Shown in pieces: positions 1-7,616 of a stretch of DNA of 10,784 nt (positions are counted from its first letter, which is position 1; every line of letters begins with the position of its first letter). The translations under genes and the position numbers were made by a program. This stretch comes from Trachelipus rathkii (taxonomy: Eukaryota > Arthropoda > Malacostraca > Isopoda > Trachelipodidae). The stretch lies in NCBI GenBank assembly GCA_015478945.1, contig JABUQX010004665.1:7501-18284 (forward strand). The letters run 5' to 3'. The notes under the pieces are model-generated. The model did not search any database, was not told the DNA's origin, and saw only the letters and a list, made by a program, of their open reading frames with translations.

Positions 1-9
1 ACTAAAGCA

Positions 10-1092
10 GTGAGTAAGATATTTATTGTTTTGGCCGGTGAGATGGTGGAGGTGATGAAGTCATTTAGGAGGAGTAATATAAAGGCTGTGAAACCTTTAA
101 AGTATGGGAAAGAAAAAGTTCAAAAGTTTGAGGCGTTTATAGAAGATTATGAACGATACGCAAAGGAACAATTAGGTAAAGACAAAAGTCGTTGGGCAGT
201 GGAACTCAGAAATTTCTTAGAAGGTCCGGTATTAAGGACATACTATAGTATATACAGGGCTAAGGTCAAATATACCACCATAGTGGCTAGATTAAAAAGC
301 TGGTGCAAGGAGGAAAAAGAAACCGAGCAAATAGATTTACAAAAAGAGTTCTGGAGGGTTCAAACCACTTACGAGGCAGCCACTAAAGAGGAAGATAGGG
401 ACAAACAAATATTGAAGAAACAATTTTTGAATTGTCTCCCGAAAAAGATGGCAAGGAGATTTAGAATAAGGATGGGAAATGAGAAAGAAAGCCTTAAAGT
501 AAGGTGGAAAGATGTGCTAAACTGGGCACAGGAGGAGGATGACCTGGATGATCAGGAGGAGGAATCAAAGGATGAAGGGATACCAATATGGGCCACACTA
601 AATGGAGAACCAAACACAAAGGGTACATACGCAGATAAAGTGCGCTATGGAAGGCCGGTGTATCAGCAGAAAACGAATACAAGGGAATACACCAGGCAAA
701 ATAATGGAAGATATGATACTGAGGTAAAAAGATGTTACTGGTGCAACAGGGTAGGACATTTTAAAAGAGAATGTCGAAAATATAATGGGTGGTGCCTGGG
801 ATGTGGGAGTAATGAACATCGAACTGCGGAATGTGGATCAAGAAGAGGGCCCAGACAACAAGAACAAGGTTACAGAAGACAAGATCAACAGGATATGGGT
901 GGCCAAAGGCAGAACGAGAGGAAACCCATTGAAAAGAAATGCTTTTTATGCAACCAAATGGGACATTGGAGGGATACTTGTCCACTTCAGGAAGACATAA
1001 ACGAATTAATAAGGGTACGAAAACAACCAAATTCGGGAAACGAGGTAGCTCCGCCGACCCCGGGAACGAGCAGGAGCGACACCCCCAAGTAA
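10..1092 (+). CDS. gag: Gag polyprotein (capsid and nucleocapsid), N-terminus uncertain
   Basis: This is the structural protein that forms the cytoplasmic virus-like particle and packages element RNA. Residues about 25-180 are a charged, helix-rich region resembling the retrotransposon Gag capsid domain, including an F-E-A-F segment and a later W-A-V-E-L-R-N-F-L-E-G segment. Three CCHC zinc knuckles of the form C-x2-C-x4-H-x4-C lie at residues 242-255, 262-275 and 311-324, separated by Arg/Gln/Gly-rich linkers as expected for RNA binding. The frame is open from base 1 and codon 10-12 is GTG. The first in-frame ATG is at 43, or the real start lies upstream of the window. The frame ends at TAA 1090-1092, before protease. 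Three knuckles is more than the one or two common in this group. Confidence 0.9.
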   Translation: MSKIFIVLAGEMVEVMKSFRRSNIKAVKPLKYGKEKVQKFEAFIEDYERYAKEQLGKDKSRWAVELRNFLEGPVLRTYYSIYRAKVKYTTIVARLKSWCKEEKETEQIDLQKEFWRVQTTYEAATKEEDRDKQILKKQFLNCLPKKMARRFRIRMGNEKESLKVRWKDVLNWAQEEDDLDDQEEESKDEGIPIWATLNGEPNTKGTYADKVRYGRPVYQQKTNTREYTRQNNGRYDTEVKRCYWCNRVGHFKRECRKYNGWCLGCGSNEHRTAECGSRRGPRQQEQGYRRQDQQDMGGQRQNERKPIEKKCFLCNQMGHWRDTCPLQEDINELIRVRKQPNSGNEVAPPTPGTSRSDTPK

Positions 1093-1235
1093 ACCACTGT
1101 TTAAAAACCAGCCCGGCTATTCAAGTTGATACAGTATTGGATCCAGAAGCAGAGGAGTTTATAAGCAGGAAACCTCAGGAAAATAGGAATGCCTTACCAC
1201 AACGAACACCCAAAGGGAGAGGAACAAGCACATAA
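1093..1235 (+). other. Gag-Pol junction, open only in a third frame
   Basis: After gag stops at 1092, its own frame and the protease frame are both closed for a stretch; the protease frame has TGA at 1127 and TAG at 1184. The remaining frame is open from 939 to 1235. It overlaps the end of gag by about 150 bases and the start of the protease frame by about 50. Reading from Gag to protease would therefore take two successive -1 shifts, or one programmed shift plus one indel. I see no classic X-XXY-YYZ slippery heptamer at 1078-1092, which reads ACC-CCC-AAG-TAA. The segment is probably the Gag-Pol linker of the polyprotein, without a recognisable domain. Confidence 0.5.
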
Positions 1236-2101
1236 ATTCAACAACTGGTATATACCATGCTATCAGTAGGACAACCATTGAAGGTAAGCAAGGCATTAAT
1301 ATTACTCCTTTGTTGAAATTTGTTATAAAATTAAATAATGTTGAAATGACAGCCATTATTGACTCAGGTTCACAGTATTGTATCATAGGCCAGGAACAGT
1401 TCAGAAGGATCCAGAATCCCGAAGTTTTAGAAAAGGTAATGAGGTTACGAGGAGTAGGCGACCCTCAAATGGTTGTGGAATCCCACCAAACAGCAAGATT
1501 AAGGATTTCAATTGAGGATATCAATTATGGTACAGCAGATTTCATTGTGGTTGAAAGACTAAAAGAAGGCACAATATTAGGAATGCCATTTTTGATACAG
1601 AATAAAATTAAAATTGACGTAGGGAATGGTTCACTCACAAGGCATGGTGACCAAGACACAAAGGAACAAGTCTACCTTTCAGAGAAGTCTGGGAATTGTG
1701 TAAGGACTGTAATATCCTTGCCAGTGTATACTACGGAAGAAGTGGAAATTACAATAAATGATTGGGTTCCAGTAAAAGCTACTTGGACTTCAAACCAGAT
1801 TAAGCCCAGAGAAGGAAGATATTATGATATAAAACCAGAAGAACTATTGGTCGAAGGAGAAGAAAATAACCGAAGAGGGTATAATAAACGATTCAAATTA
1901 TTACCAGGATTGGTAAAATGGAATACCAAAGAAGGTACTATATTAATCAGGAAACTTATACCAGGACAATTAAAATTTGGAAAAAGAGAAAAAATAGGAA
2001 TAGCCCATCTAATACTGGATGAAGAGGACCTCCAAAAATATGACAATAGAGGATATACGATAAACACACTAGTACAAAACAGGAAGACAAGGAACCATTG
2101 A
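1187..2101 (+). CDS. pro: Retropepsin-type aspartic protease (first of two) and PR-RT linker
   Basis: This is the aspartic protease that cleaves the Gag-Pol polyprotein. The frame is open from 1187 (after TAG 1184) and has no convincing ATG start, as expected for a domain made by frameshift within a polyprotein. Taking TTG 1310 as residue 1, the active-site D-S-G-S is at 18-21. A flap-like region follows around 45-55, and the second conserved hydrophobic-Gly motif T-I-L-G is at 88-91. A short tail D-x-G-x-G ... H-G-D occupies 103-114. Residues about 125-255 are a beta-rich linker leading to RT, a region also found between PR and RT in other animal gypsy elements. The frame ends at TGA 2099-2101 and overlaps the RT frame (open from 2073) by 29 bases. 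RT is one frame further on. Confidence 0.85.
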   Translation, partial: ECLTTTNTQRERNKHINSTTGIYHAISRTTIEGKQGINITPLLKFVIKLNNVEMTAIIDSGSQYCIIGQEQFRRIQNPEVLEKVMRLRGVGDPQMVVESHQTARLRISIEDINYGTADFIVVERLKEGTILGMPFLIQNKIKIDVGNGSLTRHGDQDTKEQVYLSEKSGNCVRTVISLPVYTTEEVEITINDWVPVKATWTSNQIKPREGRYYDIKPEELLVEGEENNRRGYNKRFKLLPGLVKWNTKEGTILIRKLIPGQLKFGKREKIGIAHLILDEEDLQKYDNRGYTINTLVQNRKTRNH

Positions 2102-2144
2102 GGAGGAATGGACAAAGGAAAAATTAGGAAAAGAAATCACATTC

Positions 2145-3740
2145 ATGGAGGAATTAACACAAGAACAACGAAAGGAAATAATAGAAGTATTATACAGGCA
2201 AAGAGGTGTATTTAGCAAGAGTGACTCAGATGTGACAACAACGTCGATGACACCATATAGGATTCGGCTACACGATTATACCCCAATCTACCAAAGGGCA
2301 AGAAGATTTGACCAAAGGACAAATGAAGAAATTGAAAAACAGGTTCAAGAATTGTGTTTAAAGGATATTGTGGAGCCATGTGCCGCTGAATGGAGCTCCC
2401 CAGTAGTACCTGTTAGGAAGAAGGATGGGACACTTCGTCTATGCATAGACTATAGGCGCATAAACAAAGTAACAGAAGCAGATAGGTTCCCAATGGCCAA
2501 CATTTCAGAAACAATCTTCTCGTGTCATGGGGTGGAATATTATTCCTGTTTGGACTTGGTCAAAGGATATTATCAGATGAAATTAGAAGAGGATAGTAAG
2601 GACTTTACTGCATTTTCTACCGTTAGTGGCCAATACAGATTCAAAAGGCTGAGTTTCGGGCTAAAAAATGGACCAGCAGCATTCCAGAGGGAGATGCAGA
2701 GGATATTAACAGGATTCAGCCGAGACAAGGTGGTGGTATATGTGGATGATGTCCTCCTGATATCAAAGGATTTTAAAGAACACTTACTGCTGATCGAACA
2801 GGTCCTACAACGGTTCTCCGAAGCCAATGTCAAAATTAAAATCAGCAAGTGCAGCTGGGCTCAAAAGGAAATTAAATTTTTAGGACATATTCTCAGTAGG
2901 ACTGGAATAAGGAAGCTCCCAGAATTTATGGATCAGGTGGACAAGTTGGAAAGACCAAATAACATAGGAGAACTCAGGCGGTACCTAGGAATGATTAACT
3001 TCCAGCGTAAGTTTATTAAAAACTGTTCAGGAGTGGCAGCACCCCTTAGTGCTCTGACAGGAAGGAAAAGAAAGGATAAGATCGAATGGACAGAAGAAAG
3101 GATTCAGGCTTTCGAAAGCTTAAAGAAACTGATGAAAGAATCTGTAGAGCTGGCATTCCCGGATTTCACAGAAGGTAGTCCAAAATTGGAGCTTTATGTG
3201 GATGCCAGTGGATTTGGTATGGGTGCAGGTCTATGTCAACAACAAGGAGAGGAAAAAAGAGTAATAGCTTATAACTCTCATTCATTCGATGCGTGTGAAA
3301 GAAGAGCATCCACCATAGAGAGGGAATTGTTGGCTATCAGGTGGGGAATCAAGAGTTTCCGTCCATTTTTGTTGGGTCAGGAGTTTATTTTATACACAGA
3401 TCACCGCCCACTAGTGTACCTCCACACAATGAAGTTGGTAGATAGTAAGTTGGCTCGTGTCTTAGACGATTTAAGCGAGTACAGCTTTCAAATCCATTAT
3501 TACCCGGGAAAGGAAAACATCTTTGCTGATACATGGTCTCGTTGTCAAAGGAAACAAGAGGAAGAAACCGATGTCATAAATCTAGAGGCCCTACCAAGAG
3601 GTCTAGAGGTAAGATTCCTTGTTTTTGAGCTTGCAGGAAGTTTTAAAAAGGGAGCAATTACAGAAGAAGGACCACCAAGAATTAAGGAAATTCCTACTAG
3701 AAGTCTTGATGAACAACAGGAGGATGTATGGGTTGGATAA
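2145..3740 (+). CDS. pol: Reverse transcriptase and RNase H, Ty3/gypsy type
   Basis: This enzyme copies element RNA into DNA and removes the RNA strand. The frame is open from 2073; numbering here is from ATG 2145, probably not a true start. RT spans about residues 1-260, with the P-V-V-P-V-R-K-K-D-G-T-L-R segment, the first catalytic Asp at 137 (L-D-L) and the Y-V-D-D box at 199-202. K-F-L-G-H follows, then the R-R-Y-L-G-M-I-N-F connection typical of Ty3/gypsy. RNase H carries Asp353 (V-D-A-S), Glu394 (E-L-L-A), Asp419 (Y-T-D-H) and Asp462 (F-A-D-T), the full catalytic set. After about residue 475 the frame runs on without domain signal and stops at 3738-3740, overlapping the OTU/integrase frame. 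No internal stop is present in 531 codons, which suggests a young copy. Confidence 0.95.
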   Translation: MEELTQEQRKEIIEVLYRQRGVFSKSDSDVTTTSMTPYRIRLHDYTPIYQRARRFDQRTNEEIEKQVQELCLKDIVEPCAAEWSSPVVPVRKKDGTLRLCIDYRRINKVTEADRFPMANISETIFSCHGVEYYSCLDLVKGYYQMKLEEDSKDFTAFSTVSGQYRFKRLSFGLKNGPAAFQREMQRILTGFSRDKVVVYVDDVLLISKDFKEHLLLIEQVLQRFSEANVKIKISKCSWAQKEIKFLGHILSRTGIRKLPEFMDQVDKLERPNNIGELRRYLGMINFQRKFIKNCSGVAAPLSALTGRKRKDKIEWTEERIQAFESLKKLMKESVELAFPDFTEGSPKLELYVDASGFGMGAGLCQQQGEEKRVIAYNSHSFDACERRASTIERELLAIRWGIKSFRPFLLGQEFILYTDHRPLVYLHTMKLVDSKLARVLDDLSEYSFQIHYYPGKENIFADTWSRCQRKQEEETDVINLEALPRGLEVRFLVFELAGSFKKGAITEEGPPRIKEIPTRSLDEQQEDVWVG

Positions 3741-5649
3741 ACAACCAAAATCACTCAAATATTTAAAAACCATCAGTATTTCAGGAAGGGAACCAATCCC
3801 AGAGGTATTACTGGCAGCTAGCGATGAGTTCAACTTGAAGATCTGGCTGCATCACGGGACTTGTTGTTCAGTTGTATATATGGGACCCAAAGCAAGGAAA
3901 CGAGAAGATTTAAAAAACATTCACATTCAGGTATTAGGAGGTACCCATTTCAATCCATTAAGAGATAATGGTACGTTCCAGATGAATAAGGATGATACGA
4001 TAGTAGACGAATTAGCAATCGAAGAACAAGAGGTACCATCTGAGGAAGAAAATGAAGGATTCATGGACAGTGAAGAAAGTGAGGCAGAAAATTTATTACA
4101 ACACCCACCAAAAGACGGACTTGGGGTAAACCTATTAATGAAGGAAAGAGGACACCAGTCTCGGTTAAGTTGCAACCACAAGTTATCAGGAGTTGCATGG
4201 CAAGACATTTCCATTGGCGAAACATCTAGGTGTGCCTTTTTAGACACAGGATCTGTTATTAGTTTGGTCCAGGAAACTGTCATCAGGGAGTTAGAACCAT
4301 TTGGACTTATTTTGAGGAAATGGAGTGTGGACATCACATTAAATGGGATTACCACCAAAATTGTTGAATGCACCACAGCAGTAGCTATCAGGATAGATAC
4401 ACGCTACAGGAAAACAGTATTACCATTGGTAGTTGTTAAGGATGGGTTCATTCCGGCATGTTTTCTTTTGGGAATGAATTACTTGGTGGAAACAGAAGCG
4501 ATTCTGGATTTTGGAGAAGGCATCATCGCACATGGGGATGATGAGGATCAGGTTAGTGATGGTTTTCTTGTTAATGTGTATAATGTAATAGCGTGTGATA
4601 ATAATAGGATTGACAATATCATAACATTGAACGAAATAATGACATTACAGGAAAGATCTAAGGTGATAAAGGAATTGAAGAAGAGGGTTAAGAATAAAAA
4701 ACAAATTCTTAAAACGGATGTGTCTTTAAAGGAATTTTATAGATATAAGGAGGATCTATTAATGAACGATGCTATATTAGTTAAAAGGATGAAGAACGAC
4801 AAGTTGTGTGCAGTAATAGGGTTTAAACAGATGGTCAGCATTTGTGTAGTAATACACCGAAACATGGCACACATAGGACAGGGAAAACTAACAGACTTGA
4901 TGGCAAGATACGTATGGCATCCAAAAGGTCATACTATAATCCAGGAGGTGTGCAGGACATGTCCCACTTGTCAGCTAAATAAGGTAGATCACAAGGTAAT
5001 ATTCCCACCAGTTTGGAAAATCCAAGTTGCTAATCCTTTCGAGTTAGTGGCAATTGATGTAATGGCCATGCCAAAAACAAGGAGAGGAAATGTTGCTTGT
5101 CTAGTGGCTGTGGACCACTGCAGCAAATGGGTCTCAGTCAGACCACTAAAGGACAAGTCAGCTAGAAGTGTCACAGGGGCATTTGAAGATCAGATGTTAC
5201 CAACATTTTTGAGGCCCCCATATAAGGTCTTAACAGATAATGGAGTGGAATTCAAAAGTAACAGGTTTAGGGACATGCTCAAAAGGTATAACATAGATCA
5301 TATATTCAGCAGTCCTTATAAGCCATCTTCGAACGGGGCAGTAGAGCGCACGAACCGTACGTTTGCAGAGTTCCTGAAGAACATAGTGACAAAGGACCAG
5401 GAGTGGGATGATTGCTTACCCAGGGTGGTTATAATATATAACAACACAAAACACTCAGAACTTGGAATAACACCAGCCGAAAAACTATTAACTCAAACAC
5501 ATAAGGAGGGAAAGGTATTGCCGATCTCTATGGAGGAGCAAAGCAAATGGAAGGAAGGACACCCAAACTGGCTCCCCTATGCAGTAGGAGTTAAGGTCAA
5601 AAGGAAGATTATTTCAAGGGATCGGATCCTTAGAGAAAAAACTAGGTGA
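3613..5649 (+). CDS. pol: OTU-like domain, second retropepsin-like domain and integrase
   Basis: This frame opens at 3613, just after TAA 3610. Residues are numbered from TTG 3619. Residues 1-115 resemble the OTU cysteine-protease fold: an L-F-L-S-L helix start, H-Q-E-L-R, a conserved V-L-L-A-A-S-D-E-F-N strand-helix region and a terminal G-T-H-F-N with His110. The expected catalytic Cys position reads Ser (codon 3616). Residues 130-165 are an acidic linker. Residues about 190-307 form a second retropepsin-like domain with D-T-G-S at 209-212 and F-L-L-G at 282-285. Integrase follows, with a zinc-binding His413/His418/Cys448/Cys451 set and the catalytic triad Asp480, Asp540, Glu576 (D-x59-D-x35-E). 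It inserts element cDNA into host DNA. The frame stops at TGA 5647-5649 inside the C-terminal domain, which continues in the next frame. Confidence 0.9.
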   Translation, partial: DSLFLSLQEVLKREQLQKKDHQELRKFLLEVLMNNRRMYGLDKQPKSLKYLKTISISGREPIPEVLLAASDEFNLKIWLHHGTCCSVVYMGPKARKREDLKNIHIQVLGGTHFNPLRDNGTFQMNKDDTIVDELAIEEQEVPSEEENEGFMDSEESEAENLLQHPPKDGLGVNLLMKERGHQSRLSCNHKLSGVAWQDISIGETSRCAFLDTGSVISLVQETVIRELEPFGLILRKWSVDITLNGITTKIVECTTAVAIRIDTRYRKTVLPLVVVKDGFIPACFLLGMNYLVETEAILDFGEGIIAHGDDEDQVSDGFLVNVYNVIACDNNRIDNIITLNEIMTLQERSKVIKELKKRVKNKKQILKTDVSLKEFYRYKEDLLMNDAILVKRMKNDKLCAVIGFKQMVSICVVIHRNMAHIGQGKLTDLMARYVWHPKGHTIIQEVCRTCPTCQLNKVDHKVIFPPVWKIQVANPFELVAIDVMAMPKTRRGNVACLVAVDHCSKWVSVRPLKDKSARSVTGAFEDQMLPTFLRPPYKVLTDNGVEFKSNRFRDMLKRYNIDHIFSSPYKPSSNGAVERTNRTFAEFLKNIVTKDQEWDDCLPRVVIIYNNTKHSELGITPAEKLLTQTHKEGKVLPISMEEQSKWKEGHPNWLPYAVGVKVKRKIISRDRILREKTR

Positions 5650-6544
5650 AAGATATGAAGGGCCATTCACGGTTGTCAAAGTCATAGCGGGAGGAATGAC
5701 ATACGATGTTGAGGGTCAAGGTAAAACTATGAGGGTCCACTACGCACATTTAAAAGTATGGGCAGACCCACCAGATTACCTCAGGCAGTATTTTGAGAAT
5801 GAAAAAAATGAGGTCTATTCACAGCATGAACATAGGATTGAAATAACAACAGAGGATGAAATAGAGGAAGCACCAGCAGGTATTATATTTAGTACGTTCC
5901 CGGAGAAAGTAAAAAAGAAAAGAAGGGGTAGGACAGAAATCAAGGAAACATGGGACCTTCTACAATTGGCCATTGGTAAGACAAGCCATAAAAAAGATAT
6001 TGGAATTCAAACGGAACATTTAGGAGAGGATAAGGAAACACAAACAGAGGCAGAACCTATGCCATCTCCTATAGATACTAGTGATCTATTGGATTGGGTG
6101 GATTCAGCACCAGAGGATGCAACTTCAGATGCGGGATTTGATCTACAGAGTTTCGAAAGAGAGTTAAGGTTCCCTAATAACAGTTACACCATAGGTATAA
6201 CCATTTCAGACGCTACTGAAGAGGAGGAGGAGGTTCCAGGAAGTATAACTTCGGTACATGATGAGGATATACAGGTAGATAATCATGTTACAGGTAATTT
6301 AAATATCCCTTTTTATAATTTCAGATCCATTCATGAGGAACTAAGAGAAGTTGGTGAGGATCCTGAACAAATGATGTTGGCTGATAGATCAGAAGGACAA
6401 GGAGGAACCCAACAAGGATCGGAGATTGAACATCGGCCAATGACACGGTCAAGAGGGTCAGCTCCAGATCTTCCGAATGTACAGAAAAGGGTATTGGAGT
6501 ATGAAAGGAGGGCTGAGGAGAGAAGGGCGTCTAGTGGAAACTAG
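5642..6544 (+). CDS. Integrase C-terminal end and long acidic tail
   Basis: The first residues (G-E-R-Y-E-G-P-F-T-V-V onward, to V-H-Y-A-H-L-K-V-W) are the GPY/F-type C-terminal domain of Ty3/gypsy integrase, so this is the continuation of the upstream frame and not a separate gene. The frame is open from 5588; the join is most likely between 5618 and 5641, near the A6 run 5636-5641. ATG 5696 lies inside this domain, and residue numbers here count from it. A basic cluster at 71-79 (K-V-K-K-K-R-R-G-R) could be a nuclear localisation signal. The rest, about 200 residues, is rich in Glu and Asp with low hydrophobicity and looks disordered. It includes G-I-Q-T-E (103-107), K-E-T-Q-T-E (113-118) and D-I-Q-V-D (191-195), all similar to dynein light chain LC8 ligands. 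There is no signal peptide or membrane segment, so it is not an envelope. Confidence 0.8.
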   Translation, partial: LGERYEGPFTVVKVIAGGMTYDVEGQGKTMRVHYAHLKVWADPPDYLRQYFENEKNEVYSQHEHRIEITTEDEIEEAPAGIIFSTFPEKVKKKRRGRTEIKETWDLLQLAIGKTSHKKDIGIQTEHLGEDKETQTEAEPMPSPIDTSDLLDWVDSAPEDATSDAGFDLQSFERELRFPNNSYTIGITISDATEEEEEVPGSITSVHDEDIQVDNHVTGNLNIPFYNFRSIHEELREVGEDPEQMMLADRSEGQGGTQQGSEIEHRPMTRSRGSAPDLPNVQKRVLEYERRAEERRASSGN

Positions 6545-6619
6545 GTTAGTTTACTACTCTTGTTTATATTGTTATTGATTTTTTTTCTGGTTATTATTAT
6601 TTGAATTATGGGATGTTTT

Positions 6620-6656
6620 CCCTTCTTTAAAGATTGGGTTTCCAATCTTGAAGGGG
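6620..6656 (+). promoter_or_regulatory. Stem-loop containing the putative polypurine tract
   Basis: The purine run GAAGGGG (6650-6656) is the best candidate for the plus-strand primer tract, which in LTR elements sits just before the 3' LTR. It is also the 3' arm of a bulged inverted repeat: CCCTTC (6620-6625) pairs with GAAGGG (6650-6655), and AAGATTGG (6630-6637) pairs exactly with CCAATCTT (6642-6649). The loop is GTTT and the TTTA bulge lies on the left arm. The region 6545-6619 between the stop codon and this structure is T-rich, with nothing else recognisable. Confidence 0.5.
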
Positions 6657-6666
6657 TGAGTAGTGT

Positions 6667-6686
6667 CATGAGTCTAATGACTCATG
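6667..6686. promoter_or_regulatory. Perfect inverted repeat with AP-1-like site at LTR start
   Basis: CATGAGTC (6667-6674) is separated by TAAT from its exact complement GACTCATG (6679-6686). The right arm includes TGACTCA (6678-6684), the consensus bound by AP-1/bZIP factors. The location, three bases inside the putative LTR start, fits either an enhancer site or an integrase end-recognition structure; the sequence does not decide between them. Confidence 0.4.
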
Positions 6687-6784
6687 GCATCTATTTTGAT
6701 CAACCTCCCAATTTTTACGAAGCAGAAAAGTGTCCAGGCTAAAAGAAAAACTCATCGTTTTCTCAAAAGAAGTTCGGGTAAACA

Positions 6785-6935
6785 GTTGTGTTAAATTCCA
6801 GCTTAAAAGTGCCTGAGTCATTACAAAATTGTGATTGCCGACTTTATAAGGATTTTTACTAAGTTGTTATTATCAGCTTTCCAAGGATTTATTTACGAGC
6901 TGTGATTCCAGCTTTATAAAGGACAAATTCTCCCA
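6785..6935 (+). repeat. Degenerate tandem repeat of about 36 bp in putative U3
   Basis: About four diverged units start near 6785, 6829, 6863 and 6899. Shared words are GTTGT or TGTGATT, then CCAGCTT or CGACTTT, then TATAAGGATTT or a close variant. The best-matching pair is TGTGATTGCCGACTTTATAA (from 6830) and TGTGATTCCAGCTTTATAAA (from 6901). Unit boundaries are approximate, judged by eye. Confidence 0.4.
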
Positions 6936-7287
6936 AAAAAATTGGTATGTATAGTTAAATATAAAGCGATGTTTACGATAGTTTAAAATCTAAAAGTAGG
7001 AATAGGATTTATGATTTGCTGTTTAGATTTGACGAAATAGCGTTTAAGTTTAATTAAAATATAGGCAGTATTAAAGCGTAAATTGTGGAAAATTAGATAC
7101 GAATAAACTAGGAGACATTGTTAGAATACGAGGAATTACCAAAGAATATTGTAAAATTTATATATGGGATCTTTTTGGTTTGAAGGACAATGAAAGTTAT
7201 ATTAAGAATAGTCAATGATAAATGAAAGTTTAGAGTAAGAATGACATGGTAATCTATATGAAGAGATAGCAAAAATTTAAAGGAGAA

Positions 7288-7318
7288 TCTATATAATATA
7301 TATATATATATAATATAT

Positions 7319-7352
<34 letters not shown>

Positions 7353-7398
7353 ATATATATAATATATATATATATATATAAAATATAATAAATATATA
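7288..7398. repeat. (AT)n microsatellite
   Basis: About 110 bases of almost pure TA dinucleotide, broken by regularly placed TATAATATAT interruptions, lie within the putative LTR. Confidence 0.95.
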
Positions 7399-7616
7399 TG
7401 TGGTGGTTTGTGTGTCATGTTTGTGTTGGGTATATACTACAAGAAAAAAACCACATACAAAAGATAATAAGATCTTTTAAGAAATGATTACGCGTAAGAA
7501 AAAAAGGAAGAAGAGGATTGATGGAAGATGGAGACGGGGACAACTGTGAAAAGAACAGGATTGAGAGGTACCAGAGGTTGGGACATATAACGATAAGGTA
7601 AATAAATGTGAGCCAT

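Noticed and set aside
494..819. Minus-strand open frames opposite gag
   Set aside because: Shadows of the gag coding strand; no independent domain or start context.
1078..1092. Programmed +1 frameshift at CCC-AAG-TAA from Gag straight into the protease frame
   Set aside because: The protease frame is closed by TGA at 1127 and TAG at 1184, so such a shift could not reach the protease domain.
5696..6544. Possible envelope gene after integrase
   Set aside because: It begins inside the integrase C-terminal domain and has no signal peptide, membrane segment or cysteine pattern. The tail is acidic and polar.
7288..7398. Regular interruptions in the AT tract, considered as a CRISPR-like or satellite array
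   Set aside because: No spacer diversity or defined unit; ordinary imperfect dinucleotide microsatellite in a eukaryotic context.
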